Translations under genes and position numbers: made by a program
Notes under the pieces: model-generated
What the model was told of the DNA's origin: nothing
Seen by the model: only the letters and a program-made list of their open reading frames with translations
Database searches by the model: none
Shown: piece by piece, positions 41,132-50,013 of the stretch
How the letters are laid out: the number at the start of each line of letters is the position of its first letter
Position numbering within the stretch: the stretch's first letter is position 1
NCBI RefSeq assembly: GCF_002483315.1
Contig: NZ_DLHR01000012.1
Location: 96,275 to 160,274, forward strand
DNA from: Flavobacterium sp. UBA7663
Lineage (GTDB): Bacteria > Bacteroidota > Bacteroidia > Flavobacteriales > Flavobacteriaceae
Direction: 5' to 3'
Length of the DNA stretch: 64,000 nt

Positions 41132-43519
41132 ATGAGCAAATATATGGACACAGAAAATTGTTTCCATTGTGGTAATGAAATAGTAAAAAAAGACGAAATT
41201 CTATTTGACGAAAAGAAGTTTTGTTGCAATGGTTGTAAAACCGTGTACGAAATATTCAGTCAAAATGATTTAACGTGTTATTACGATTTTCAGGCAGCAC
41301 CCGGCGCCACACCACAAGATATTCAGGGCAAATATGACTTTTTAGACAATGAAGAAATTGTTTCAAAATTATTGGAATTCCAAGAGCGTACAACACATAT
41401 TGTTTCACTCTACATTCCTCATATACACTGTAGTTCGTGTATTTGGATTCTGGAAAATTTACAAAGACTTCAACCAGGAATAAGTACTTCTCAAGTTAAC
41501 TTTGGCGAAAAGAAAGTCCGAGTTACGTTTAATCCAGAACAAACTTCTTTAAAAGATATCGTTTACTTATTGAGTTCAATTGGTTACGAACCTTATATTT
41601 CTTTAGAAAACTTTGACGAAGGTAAAAAACAAGTTGATAGAAGTTTAATCTATAAAATAGGAGTAGCATTTTTCTGTTTTGGAAATATCATGCTGCTATC
41701 GTTTCCCGAATATTTTGAAGTAGAAGAATATTGGATTGATCAATACAGAGGATTTTTCCGTTGGTTGATTTTCGGATTATCGCTTCCTACTTTTATTTAT
41801 TCGGCTTCTGGTTATTATGTTTCCGCTTGGAAAAGCATGAAATCAGGTTTGTTGAACATTGATATTCCAATTGCTTTAGGAATTGTAGTGATGTTCGTAA
41901 GAAGTACAGTCGATATTATATTTGATTACGGACAAGGTTTTTTCGATAGTATGGCAGGATTGATTTTCTTTATGTTATTAGGAAAGTTATTCCAAAAGAA
42001 AACATACGATTTCCTTTCGTTTGAGCGCGATTATAAATCGTATTTTCCAATTGCCATCACAAAAATATTACCAAATGGAGAAGAAGAATCGGTTCAAGTG
42101 TATGATATTGAAAAAGGGGATAGATTATTGATTCGTAATCAAGAGTTAATTCCAGTTGATGGGATTTTAATTTCCGAAAAAGCTTCTATTGATTACAGTT
42201 TTGTAACGGGTGAGGCTGTTCCGATTGAGAAAAAATCAGGCGATAAAGTCTTCGCAGGAGGAAAACAAATGGGAAAAGTTATTGAAATGGAAGTTTTATT
42301 TTCAGTTTCAAATAGTTACTTGACGCAATTATGGAGCAACGATGTCTTCCAAAAACGAGTAGAACAACAACACAAAAACATTACGGATAGAATCAGTCGT
42401 TATTTTACGCCAGCATTATTGGCTTTATCAGTTGTTTCCTTTATTTATTGGGTTTTTATTGATGTTACCACAGCTTTTAATGTTTTCACTGCTATTTTAA
42501 TTGTGGCTTGTCCGTGTGCGTTGGCATTAACGGCTCCGTTTACGTTAGGAAATGTGTTGCGAATATTGGGCAATCGAAAGTTATATTTAAAGAACGCTTT
42601 GGTTGTAGAACAATTAGCCAAAGTAGATACCATCGTTTTCGACAAAACCGGAACAATTACAACCAATAAGAAAACAGCCATTACTTACGAAGGAACAGAA
42701 TTAAATACTTCTGAATTAAAACTATTAAAGAACGTTTTACGAGGTTCGAATCATCCTTTAAGTAGAAGATTGTACGAGTTCATTCCGAATCAAGAAAAAT
42801 TAGAAACTTCAAGCTTCGAGGAAATCATCGGAAAAGGAATTTTCGCCGAAATCGATGGAAATACCGTAAAGTTAGGTTCCTCACAATTTCTAAAAACCAT
42901 GACCGAAAACACGCATAAGAAAACCAAAGTGCATGTGGAAATCAATGGAGTTTATAAAGGAAGTTACGTGTTCAATAACCAATACAGAAAAGGATTAGAG
43001 CAATTATTTGATGATTTATCGAAGCAATACAATTTAGTGGTTTTATCGGGTGATAATGATGGCGAACGTAGTATATTAGAGAAAATGTTGCCAGCAAAAA
43101 CAACATTAGTTTTCAATCAAAAACCAGAGCAAAAGCTACAATATATTGAACAATTACAAAAAGAAGGTAAAAACGTAATGATGGTAGGCGATGGCTTAAA
43201 CGATGCTGGAGCTTTAGCACAAAGTAATTTAGGATTATCTATTTCAGAAAACGTAAATGTGTTCTCTCCAGCTTGCGATGGAATTTTAGATGCATCGCAA
43301 TTTGATAAGATTGCTTTTTATATGCGCTATTCTAAAAACGCTATGAAAACGATTTATATGAGTTTTGGCTTGTCGTTACTTTATAATGTAGTTGGTTTGA
43401 GTTATGCAATTACAGGTAAATTAGACCCAATTGTAGCCGCTATCATCATGCCGCTCAGTACAATAACTATTGTAAGCTTTGTGACAATTCTTACAAATTT
43501 GTATGCAAGGAAAGAATAA
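41132..43519 (+). CDS. ccoI: Copper-transporting P-type ATPase for cbb3 assembly
   Basis: 795 residues. It has an N-terminal cysteine-rich metal-binding stretch (C10FHCGNE, CCNGC at 31-35), an HMA domain (C100SSC), eight membrane helices, the CPC metal-transport motif (460-462), DKTGT phosphorylation loop (D504) and the hinge GDGLNDAGAL. This CcoI/FixI type pumps copper for the oxidase active site. It starts the cbb3 gene cluster; a short terminator and a new promoter follow before ccoS, so it may be partly independent. Confidence 0.93.
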   Translation: MSKYMDTENCFHCGNEIVKKDEILFDEKKFCCNGCKTVYEIFSQNDLTCYYDFQAAPGATPQDIQGKYDFLDNEEIVSKLLEFQERTTHIVSLYIPHIHCSSCIWILENLQRLQPGISTSQVNFGEKKVRVTFNPEQTSLKDIVYLLSSIGYEPYISLENFDEGKKQVDRSLIYKIGVAFFCFGNIMLLSFPEYFEVEEYWIDQYRGFFRWLIFGLSLPTFIYSASGYYVSAWKSMKSGLLNIDIPIALGIVVMFVRSTVDIIFDYGQGFFDSMAGLIFFMLLGKLFQKKTYDFLSFERDYKSYFPIAITKILPNGEEESVQVYDIEKGDRLLIRNQELIPVDGILISEKASIDYSFVTGEAVPIEKKSGDKVFAGGKQMGKVIEMEVLFSVSNSYLTQLWSNDVFQKRVEQQHKNITDRISRYFTPALLALSVVSFIYWVFIDVTTAFNVFTAILIVACPCALALTAPFTLGNVLRILGNRKLYLKNALVVEQLAKVDTIVFDKTGTITTNKKTAITYEGTELNTSELKLLKNVLRGSNHPLSRRLYEFIPNQEKLETSSFEEIIGKGIFAEIDGNTVKLGSSQFLKTMTENTHKKTKVHVEINGVYKGSYVFNNQYRKGLEQLFDDLSKQYNLVVLSGDNDGERSILEKMLPAKTTLVFNQKPEQKLQYIEQLQKEGKNVMMVGDGLNDAGALAQSNLGLSISENVNVFSPACDGILDASQFDKIAFYMRYSKNAMKTIYMSFGLSLLYNVVGLSYAITGKLDPIVAAIIMPLSTITIVSFVTILTNLYARKE

Positions 43520-43546
43520 ATTGATTAAATTTAAGAAAATTTTAAT

Positions 43547-43569
43547 ACATGATAAAAGTCATGTTTTTT
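43547..43569 (+). terminator. Short terminator after ccoI
   Basis: ACATGA/TCATGT stem (43547-43552, 43559-43564) with a 6-base loop and TTTTT. It is short and weak, so partial readthrough is expected. Confidence 0.5.
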
Positions 43570-43584
43570 CAAAAGGAGTACAAG

Positions 43585-43592
43585 TAACTTTG
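43585..43592 (+). promoter_or_regulatory. Candidate -7 element of the ccoS-ccoNO operon
   Basis: TAACTTTG fits TAnnTTTG, 17 bases before the ccoS start. The -33 element is not clear. It suggests a second transcription start inside the cco locus. Confidence 0.4.
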
Positions 43593-43609
43593 TTAACACA
43601 ATTTAAGGT

Positions 43610-43804
43610 ATGAGTGTCATTTATTTATTAATCACGATCAGTATAGTAGTTGCTATAGCTTTTTTAATTGCTTTTATAAAAGCAGTTAAAAGTGGCCAAT
43701 ATGATGATGACTACACACCATCTGTCAGAATGTTATTTGACGATGAAATTGTAAAAGAAAATCCTAACAAATTAATACAAACAGAAAAACAAAAATCAAT
43801 CTAA
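43610..43804 (+). CDS. ccoS: CcoS-type cbb3 maturation protein
   Basis: 64 residues with one transmembrane helix (about 4-23, IYLLITISIVVAIAFLIAFI), the motif KAVKSGQYDDDYTPSVRMLFDDE that is typical of CcoS, and a charged tail. CcoS is needed to insert cofactors into the cbb3 oxidase. It is placed between ccoI and ccoNO, 3 bases before the latter, as in other Bacteroidota. Confidence 0.88.
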   Translation: MSVIYLLITISIVVAIAFLIAFIKAVKSGQYDDDYTPSVRMLFDDEIVKENPNKLIQTEKQKSI

Positions 43805-43807
43805 TTT

Positions 43808-45979
43808 ATGGAGAAGCAACAATTTTATTACGACAACAAAATTGTAAGGAATTTCATCTACGCTAGTATCGTTTTCGGAGTAGTGGGGATGTTAGTAGGG
43901 CTTATTTTGGCTTTCCTATTTTTGTTTCCAAACTTAACGAGCGGCGTTTCGTTTTTAAGTTTTGGACGCTTAAGACCTTTACACACCAATGCGGTCATTT
44001 TTGCCTTCGTTGGTAATGCAATGTTTGCTGGTATTTATTACTCGATGCAACGTTTATTAAAGGCAAGAATGTTTAGCGACCTTTTAAGTAAAATTCACTT
44101 TTGGGGATGGCAATTAATTATTGTTGCTGCAGCAATATCGTTACCATTAGGGTATTCTACTTCAAAAGAGTATGCAGAATTAGAATGGCCAATTGATATT
44201 GCAATTGCTCTTATTTGGGTAGTTTTTGGTATCAACATGATTGGAACCATTATTAAAAGAAGAGAACGTCATATTTATGTAGCCATTTGGTTTTACATTG
44301 CTACGTTTGTAACGGTTGCTGTATTACATATTTTTAATAGTTTAGAATTGCCAGTTTCAGCAATGAAATCATATTCGGTATATGCAGGTGTTCAAGATGC
44401 TTTAGTACAATGGTGGTATGGTCACAATGCAGTAGCATTTTTCTTAACTACGCCTTTCTTAGGTATGATGTATTACTTTGTTCCTAAAGTAGCAAATCGT
44501 CCTGTGTACTCATATAGATTATCAATTATTCACTTTTGGTCGTTAATCTTCATTTATATTTGGGCTGGACCTCACCACTTATTATACACTGCTTTACCAG
44601 ATTGGGCTCAAAACTTAGGAGTTGTTTTCTCTGTAATGTTGATTGCACCATCTTGGGGAGGTATGATTAATGGATTATTAACATTAAGAGGTGTTTGGGA
44701 TAAAGTACGTACTGATGCTGTATTGAAATTCTTCGTAGTAGCTATTACAGGTTATGGTATGGCAACTTTTGAAGGTCCAATGTTATCTTTAAAAAATGTT
44801 AACGCTATTGCTCACTTTACAGACTGGATTATTGCTCACGTACACGTTGGTGCTTTAGCTTGGAATGGTTTCTTATCATTTGGTATGATCTATTGGTTAA
44901 TCCCAAGAATGATGAAAACAAAATTATTCTCTGAAAAATTAGCTAACTTCCATTTCTGGATTGGTACTTTGGGTATTATTTTATATTCGCTTCCAATGTA
45001 TGTAGCTGGTTTTACGCAAGCTTCTATGTGGAAACAATTTAAACCAGATGGTGGTGCTTTACAATACGGAAACTTCCTTGAAACAGTTACCGAATTAATG
45101 CCAATGTATTGGATGCGTGCTATTGGAGGTACTTTATATCTTACAGGAGTTATCGTATTAGTGTACAACATTATTAGAACGGTTAGACAAGGTTCTCCAG
45201 TTGAAAACGAATTAGTAGAAGCTCCAGCTTTAGCTGTAATTTCTCCAAACCGTTTAAAAGGTGAAAAATTACACTCTTGGTTAGAAAGAAAACCAGTTCA
45301 ATTCATGTTATTGACTACAGTTGCAATTTTAATTGGAGGTTTAATCCAAATTTTGCCAACGATTTTAGTAAAATCAAATATTCCAACAATATCTGCTGTT
45401 AAACCTTATACACCACTTGAATTAGAAGGTAGAGATTTATACATCCGTGAAGGTTGTGTGGGATGTCACTCTCAAATGATTCGTCCATTCCGTTCAGAAG
45501 TGGAGCGTTATGGTGAGTATTCTAAAGCAGGTGAATTCGTTTACGATCATCCATTCTTATGGGGTTCTAAACGTACTGGACCAGATTTAGCTCGTGAAGG
45601 TGTTAAAGGAAAACCATTCAACGGAGGTAGAGATGATGTATGGCATTTTAACCACATGTACGATCCACAAGGTTTAAATGAGAAATCAATTATGCCAAGA
45701 TACCAATGGTTAATTAAAGATGAATTAGACAAATCGTCAACTCAAGATAAAATGAGAGCTATGGTTACGTTAGGCGTTCCTTATACAGAAGCAGAGATTA
45801 ACAATGCACTTAAACACATGGATGAACAAGCTACAAAAATTGAAACTAATTTATTAGCAAATCCTGATATTAAGAAATCATTTGGAGCTCAAACAACATC
45901 TCCATTAAAAGATAGAGAGATTGTAGCACTTATAGCTTATTTACAAAGATTAGGTACAGATACTCAAGTTAAAAAATAA
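43808..45979 (+). CDS. ccoNO: Fused cbb3 oxidase subunits I and II (CcoN-CcoO)
   Basis: 723 residues. The CcoN part (about 1-480) is polytopic with histidine ligands in RPLHTNAV, WWYGHNAVAFF, WAGPHHLLY and IIAHVHVGALAWNG, for haem b, haem b3 and CuB. The CcoO part (about 500-723) has one membrane helix and a c-type haem site CVGCH (550-554) with a methionine in the CcoO motif SQMIRPF. The fusion of the two subunits is usual in Bacteroidota. The enzyme reduces oxygen to water at low oxygen tension and pumps protons. Confidence 0.96.
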   Translation: MEKQQFYYDNKIVRNFIYASIVFGVVGMLVGLILAFLFLFPNLTSGVSFLSFGRLRPLHTNAVIFAFVGNAMFAGIYYSMQRLLKARMFSDLLSKIHFWGWQLIIVAAAISLPLGYSTSKEYAELEWPIDIAIALIWVVFGINMIGTIIKRRERHIYVAIWFYIATFVTVAVLHIFNSLELPVSAMKSYSVYAGVQDALVQWWYGHNAVAFFLTTPFLGMMYYFVPKVANRPVYSYRLSIIHFWSLIFIYIWAGPHHLLYTALPDWAQNLGVVFSVMLIAPSWGGMINGLLTLRGVWDKVRTDAVLKFFVVAITGYGMATFEGPMLSLKNVNAIAHFTDWIIAHVHVGALAWNGFLSFGMIYWLIPRMMKTKLFSEKLANFHFWIGTLGIILYSLPMYVAGFTQASMWKQFKPDGGALQYGNFLETVTELMPMYWMRAIGGTLYLTGVIVLVYNIIRTVRQGSPVENELVEAPALAVISPNRLKGEKLHSWLERKPVQFMLLTTVAILIGGLIQILPTILVKSNIPTISAVKPYTPLELEGRDLYIREGCVGCHSQMIRPFRSEVERYGEYSKAGEFVYDHPFLWGSKRTGPDLAREGVKGKPFNGGRDDVWHFNHMYDPQGLNEKSIMPRYQWLIKDELDKSSTQDKMRAMVTLGVPYTEAEINNALKHMDEQATKIETNLLANPDIKKSFGAQTTSPLKDREIVALIAYLQRLGTDTQVKK

Positions 45980-45984
45980 TAATT

Positions 45985-46155
45985 ATGCTAAAGTTTATTA
46001 AACATAATTTAGAAACCATAACGGGAGTAGAAATTTATCCAATTATTTCATTGACCATTTTTTTTACAGCGTTTGTATTGTTCACAGTTTGGGCATTTAC
46101 ATACAGCAAAGAAAAAATCAAGGAAATTAGCGAAATGCCTTTAAACGACGAATAA
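45985..46155 (+). CDS. ccoQ: CcoQ-like small membrane protein
   Basis: 56 residues: MLKFIKHNLETITGVEIYP, one hydrophobic helix (about 18-39, YPIISLTIFFTAFVLFTVWAF), then YSKEKIKEISEMPLNDE. Size, position between ccoNO and ccoP and the single helix followed by a charged tail fit CcoQ, which stabilises the cbb3 complex. The gene starts 5 bases after ccoNO. Confidence 0.88.
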   Translation: MLKFIKHNLETITGVEIYPIISLTIFFTAFVLFTVWAFTYSKEKIKEISEMPLNDE

Positions 46156-46166
46156 TTATAATTAGA

Positions 46167-46226
46167 GAGAAACTGATACAACCATGAAGATTTTTTTTGG
46201 GTAGTATCGTGGTTGTTCAGGTTCTC
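46167..46226 (+). other. Long stem-loop between ccoQ and ccoP
   Basis: Arms 46167-46187 and 46207-46226 pair over about 19 base pairs with one mismatch, one bulge and a G-U; the 19-base loop holds a T8 run. It lies inside the operon, so it is more likely an mRNA processing or stability element than a terminator. Confidence 0.55.
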
Positions 46227-46249
46227 ATAACATCAAAAAATTTCAACAA

Positions 46250-47194
46250 ATGAAAAAATTAATTCCATCATACGTAAGAGTTCCGTTGCTGTTTGCTTTT
46301 GTATTTGCAGCTATGGAATATTTTATCGATTCAGGAGACAGGCCAGCATTTATAAAGTTTCCAATGGTAGCTTTGTTTTTAGGAGTATTCCTGTTTTTAT
46401 TGATAGCTATCGAAATCGTAATCGATGCTGTTGATAAAGTTACCTATCATTTATTAACTGACGAACAAAAACAACAATTAGCAGATGCTCAATCGGTTTC
46501 TTTTACAGAAAGTAAATGGTATCAAAACATAGTAAGTAAATTGACTCGTTCTAAAGAAATGGAAAGAGAAGAGGACATTATGTTAGACCACGATTACGAT
46601 GGTATCAAAGAATTAGACAATGTGTTACCACCATGGTGGGTATATTTATTCTATGGTACAATTATTTTCGCATTGGTTTATATGGTTCGTTTCCACGTGA
46701 TGAACGAATATGATCAAGAACAAGAATTTAAAAATGAAGTGGCTTTAGCAGAATTAGAGAAATCTAAATTACCAAAAAGCGCTGCAGATGAAGTGAATTA
46801 CGAAACTGTTGTTGCAGTAACAGATGCCACAAGTTTAGCAAAAGGAAAAGAAATTTTTACAAACGCTTGTGCAGCCTGCCATAAAGCAGATGGTGGAGGT
46901 TTAGTAGGACCAAATTTAACAGATGAACATTGGATTAACGGAGGAGGAATTAAGAATATCTTCAAGCTAATCTCTGAAGGAAGTAAAAATAACCCTTCAA
47001 TGGTAGCTTGGAAAGGAAATTTATCTTCTACAGATATACAAAGTGTATCAAGTTATATTTTAACATTACAAGGAACTAAACCAGCTGGGGCAAAAGCAGC
47101 AGAAGGAGAAGTTTGGAAAGAAACTGCAGAAGCTAAACCAGTAACGGAAGCTGTTGTAGATTCAACAAAAGTTGCAGAACCTGCAAAAAAATAA
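46250..47194 (+). CDS. ccoP: cbb3 oxidase subunit III (mono-haem CcoP)
   Basis: 314 residues: two membrane helices near the N-terminus (about 8-25 and 35-55) and one at about 131-150 in WWVYLFYGTIIFALVYMV, which is the CcoP anchor, then a soluble cytochrome c domain with a single haem site CAACH (207-211), PNLTDEHW and NPSMVAWKGNLSS carrying the axial methionine. Classical CcoP has two haems; this one has one, as commonly seen in Bacteroidota. The C-terminus is Ala/Lys/Glu-rich. It feeds electrons into CcoO. Confidence 0.93.
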   Translation: MKKLIPSYVRVPLLFAFVFAAMEYFIDSGDRPAFIKFPMVALFLGVFLFLLIAIEIVIDAVDKVTYHLLTDEQKQQLADAQSVSFTESKWYQNIVSKLTRSKEMEREEDIMLDHDYDGIKELDNVLPPWWVYLFYGTIIFALVYMVRFHVMNEYDQEQEFKNEVALAELEKSKLPKSAADEVNYETVVAVTDATSLAKGKEIFTNACAACHKADGGGLVGPNLTDEHWINGGGIKNIFKLISEGSKNNPSMVAWKGNLSSTDIQSVSSYILTLQGTKPAGAKAAEGEVWKETAEAKPVTEAVVDSTKVAEPAKK

Positions 47195-47205
47195 TAAGCT
47201 AGTAA

Positions 47206-47241
47206 AAAAAGGTTTTGGGAATTTCTCAAAACCTTTTTTAA
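47206..47241 (+). terminator. Terminator after ccoP
   Basis: AAAAAGGTTTTG/CAAAACCTTTTT stem (47206-47217, 47227-47238) with a T-run. Transcription into ccoG either reads through or restarts in the 20-base gap. Confidence 0.75.
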
Positions 47242-47259
47242 ACTAAAAATAAAAGTATT

Positions 47260-48678
47260 ATGTCAAATTTACCAGACGAAAGTTTTAGAGATACTATATC
47301 TACCATTAATGCCGAAGGTAAAAGAAATTTTATCCATCCTAAAAAACCTTCTGGACCATTTTATGAAAAAAGAAAACTATTAAGTTATTTTCTTTTGGTT
47401 TTTTTAATTGCTTCACCATTCATAAAAATCAATGGGAATCAATTTTTAATGTTCAATGTATTAGAAAGACGATTTAGTATTTTCGGATTTGCATTTTGGC
47501 CTCAAGACTTTCATTTGTTTGTAATTTCAATGATTGTTGGAGTAGTAGGATTAACCTTATTTACAGTGGCTTTCGGACGTATTTTTTGTGGTTGGTTTTG
47601 TCCGCAAACTATTTTTATGGAAATGGTTTTCAGACGTATCGAGTATTGGATTGATGGCGATAGAGGTGCACAAATACGATTAGCAAAACAAAAGTGGGAT
47701 GCTGAAAAAATAAGAAAAAGGGTTACGAAATGGATTATCTTTTTTGTTTTTTCATTCTTCATTGCCAATGTTTTCTTAGCGTATTTAATTGGCAGCGACG
47801 AGCTAATCAAAATGGTTACCGAAGGACCAGCAAATAATTTAAGTACACTTATTGCCTTATTAATTTTTACAGGAGTTTTCTATTTTGTATTCGCTTGGTT
47901 TAGAGAGCAAGTATGTATTATAGCTTGTCCTTATGGACGAATGCAAGGTGTTTTACTAGATAATAAATCAATAAACGTTGCGTATGACCATGTAAGAGGT
48001 GAAGGTGCAAGTGGAAGAAAAAAATGGAGAAACGGTGAAGATAGAACCGCAGCAGGTTATGGTGATTGTATCGATTGTAATCAATGTGTAGTAGTTTGTC
48101 CAACAGGAATCGATATCAGAAACGGAACGCAATTAGAGTGTATCAATTGCACGGCTTGTATTGATGAATGTGATATCATTATGGAAAAAGTAGGATTGCC
48201 AAAAGGATTAATCCGATACGCAAGTGAAGATGAAATTGTAAAGAAAGAAAAATTCAAGTTGACCGTTCGTATGAAAGGTTATATTGGAGTTTTAACTTTG
48301 TTAATTGGAGTTTTAATTGGAATGTTGTTTCTACGAAATGATGTAGAAGCCAACTTTTTGCCAATGTCTGGACAAATGTTTCAACAAAATGGTGAAAATA
48401 TTAGAAATTTCTATACTTATAAAGTAGTAAATAAAACAGAACAAACTTTTGATAAGGTTACAGTCAAGATAGTGAATTACAAAGGTGAAGTAAAATTAGT
48501 TGGAAGTCCAGTTATTAAAGTGCCTAAGCAAGGTTTGGTTAGTGGAACATTATATATTGATATTCCAGAAAACTTACTAAAAGACGAAAAAGTACACTTA
48601 AAATTAGAATTATATAATGGAGATAAATTGATTGAAGAAACATCAACTAATTTCCAGGGACCTAGAAATTTTAATTAA
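47260..48678 (+). CDS. ccoG: Cbb3 assembly ferredoxin-type protein CcoG
   Basis: 472 residues: five membrane helices, a FGRIFCGWFCPQT motif in the NapH/CcoG style, and two 4Fe-4S clusters in CIDCNQCVVVCPTGIDIR and CINCTACIDECD (about 271-306). A C-terminal immunoglobulin-like domain follows (from about 380). CcoG/FixG is a cupric reductase that supplies Cu(I) for cbb3 assembly. Placed 65 bases behind ccoP and 17 bases ahead of ccoH. Confidence 0.94.
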   Translation: MSNLPDESFRDTISTINAEGKRNFIHPKKPSGPFYEKRKLLSYFLLVFLIASPFIKINGNQFLMFNVLERRFSIFGFAFWPQDFHLFVISMIVGVVGLTLFTVAFGRIFCGWFCPQTIFMEMVFRRIEYWIDGDRGAQIRLAKQKWDAEKIRKRVTKWIIFFVFSFFIANVFLAYLIGSDELIKMVTEGPANNLSTLIALLIFTGVFYFVFAWFREQVCIIACPYGRMQGVLLDNKSINVAYDHVRGEGASGRKKWRNGEDRTAAGYGDCIDCNQCVVVCPTGIDIRNGTQLECINCTACIDECDIIMEKVGLPKGLIRYASEDEIVKKEKFKLTVRMKGYIGVLTLLIGVLIGMLFLRNDVEANFLPMSGQMFQQNGENIRNFYTYKVVNKTEQTFDKVTVKIVNYKGEVKLVGSPVIKVPKQGLVSGTLYIDIPENLLKDEKVHLKLELYNGDKLIEETSTNFQGPRNFN

Positions 48679-48695
48679 AAATAAAAATTGCTATT

Positions 48696-49145
48696 ATGAA
48701 ATTTAATTGGGGAACAGGAATCGTTATTGCTTTTGCGCTTTTTATGACATTTATTTTGTCTTATGTGTACAAAGTACAATCAAATGACAAATATGATCAT
48801 GAACTAGTAGTAGAAGATTATTACAAAAAAGAAGCATTAGTTCAAGGCGATATTGAAAAACAAGAAAATGCGAATGCATTATCAAGTAAAGTTACTATCG
48901 AAAATACTGCGGAAGGCATTAAAATTCAGTTTCCGGCAGATTTCGATTATTCAAAAATAAATGGAAAAGTGTCCTTTTATAGACCGTCAAGTCAGAAATT
49001 AGATTTTGAAATTTCGATTTCATTATCTAGTCCACATTTGCTCATACCTAAAAGTAATTTGGCTGGCGGTCTTTGGGACATTTCTATTGATTGGGAATAC
49101 GATGGTGTAAAATATTTGAATAAAAATTCGTTTAGAATTGATTAA
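48696..49145 (+). CDS. ccoH: FixH/CcoH assembly protein
   Basis: 149 residues with one N-terminal membrane helix (about 6-23, GTGIVIAFALFMTFILSYVY), the FixH motif DKYDHELVVEDYYKKEALVQGDIEKQENA and a C-terminal beta domain (SPHLLIPKSNLAGGLWDISIDWEYDG). It is needed for stable assembly of the cbb3 oxidase. It lies 17 bases behind ccoG and is followed by the SafE-like membrane protein. Confidence 0.92.
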   Translation: MKFNWGTGIVIAFALFMTFILSYVYKVQSNDKYDHELVVEDYYKKEALVQGDIEKQENANALSSKVTIENTAEGIKIQFPADFDYSKINGKVSFYRPSSQKLDFEISISLSSPHLLIPKSNLAGGLWDISIDWEYDGVKYLNKNSFRID

Positions 49146-49195
49146 ATTGCATTGTTGATTTTTGAACTTGTTCTTGACTTTGAAATTTGTAATTG

Positions 49196-49897
49196 ATGTT
49201 ATATTCGGCTTTCATATTTGGTTTAATTAGTAGTTTTCACTGCATTGGAATGTGCGGTCCAATTGCTATGATGTTGCCTGTTGATAGAAATAATGAAGCC
49301 AAAAAAATAATACAAATTATCACATATCACATTGGGAAATTAACCGCTTATGGAATTTTAGGTTTGGTTTTCGGATTTTTAGGAAGAAGTTTCTATTTAG
49401 CAGGAATGCAACAACAGTTATCAATAATCGTTGGGATTTTGATGATTTTGGTAGCGGTAATTCCTGAGAAAGTATTTGCTAAATATAATTTTTCAAAACC
49501 TGTTTATAGAGTTATTACAAAAGTAAAATCGAGTTTAGGACAACAGTTTAAAAACAAAAGTTATAAATCGCTATTCATCATTGGATTATTAAACGGTTTT
49601 TTACCTTGTGGAATGGTATATGTAGCACTGTTTGGAGCAATTGCTATGCAAAATGTAACTTTAGGAATAGGATATATGTTACTTTTTGGATTAGGAACAA
49701 TTCCGATGATGGTAGCAGTTGTTTATGCTTCTGGATTGATTTCGTTTTCATTTAGAGGAACCATTCAAAAAGCAATACCGTTAGTAGCGGTTATTATTGG
49801 AATGTTATTTATAATAAGAGGTTTAGGGTTAGATATTCCATATTTATCGCCAAGTAATATGAGTTTATTTGTACAACCCGAAGCCAATTGTCATTAA
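49196..49897 (+). CDS. SafE/UreH-like membrane protein of the cco locus
   Basis: 233 residues from ATG 49196, six hydrophobic helices. GLISSFHCIGMCGPIAMMLP at the N-terminus and GLLNGFLPCGMVYVALFGAIAM in the middle are the paired glycine/cysteine motifs of the sulfite-exporter/UreH-like (DsbD-like) family. The cysteines in HCIGMCG and LPCG suggest a redox or copper-delivery role. Members are regularly found at the end of cbb3 operons. Upstream TTG at 49193 is not needed as a start. Confidence 0.88.
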   Translation: MLYSAFIFGLISSFHCIGMCGPIAMMLPVDRNNEAKKIIQIITYHIGKLTAYGILGLVFGFLGRSFYLAGMQQQLSIIVGILMILVAVIPEKVFAKYNFSKPVYRVITKVKSSLGQQFKNKSYKSLFIIGLLNGFLPCGMVYVALFGAIAMQNVTLGIGYMLLFGLGTIPMMVAVVYASGLISFSFRGTIQKAIPLVAVIIGMLFIIRGLGLDIPYLSPSNMSLFVQPEANCH

Positions 49898-49915
49898 ATA
49901 TTTTAGTTAATAGGG

Positions 49916-49958
49916 GAAAAGAGTGTTGAGGTTTTTACTTTAGTACTCTTTTCATTTT
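49916..49958 (+). terminator. Terminator of the cco locus
   Basis: GAAAAGAGT/ACTCTTTTC stem (49916-49924, 49945-49953) with a 20-base loop and a short T-run. Confidence 0.6.
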
Positions 49959-49960
49959 AT

Positions 49961-49991
49961 AAAAAAAGTCCCATCAGATGATGAGACTTTT
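49961..49991 (-). terminator. Terminator of the endonuclease gene
   Basis: AAAAGTCCCATCA pairs with TGATGAGACTTTT (about 49964-49991, one mismatch); the minus-strand T-run follows (plus A-run 49961-49967). 23 bases beyond the stop. Confidence 0.7.
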
Positions 49992-50013
49992 GAATTTTAT
50001 ATGATTTGTATTC

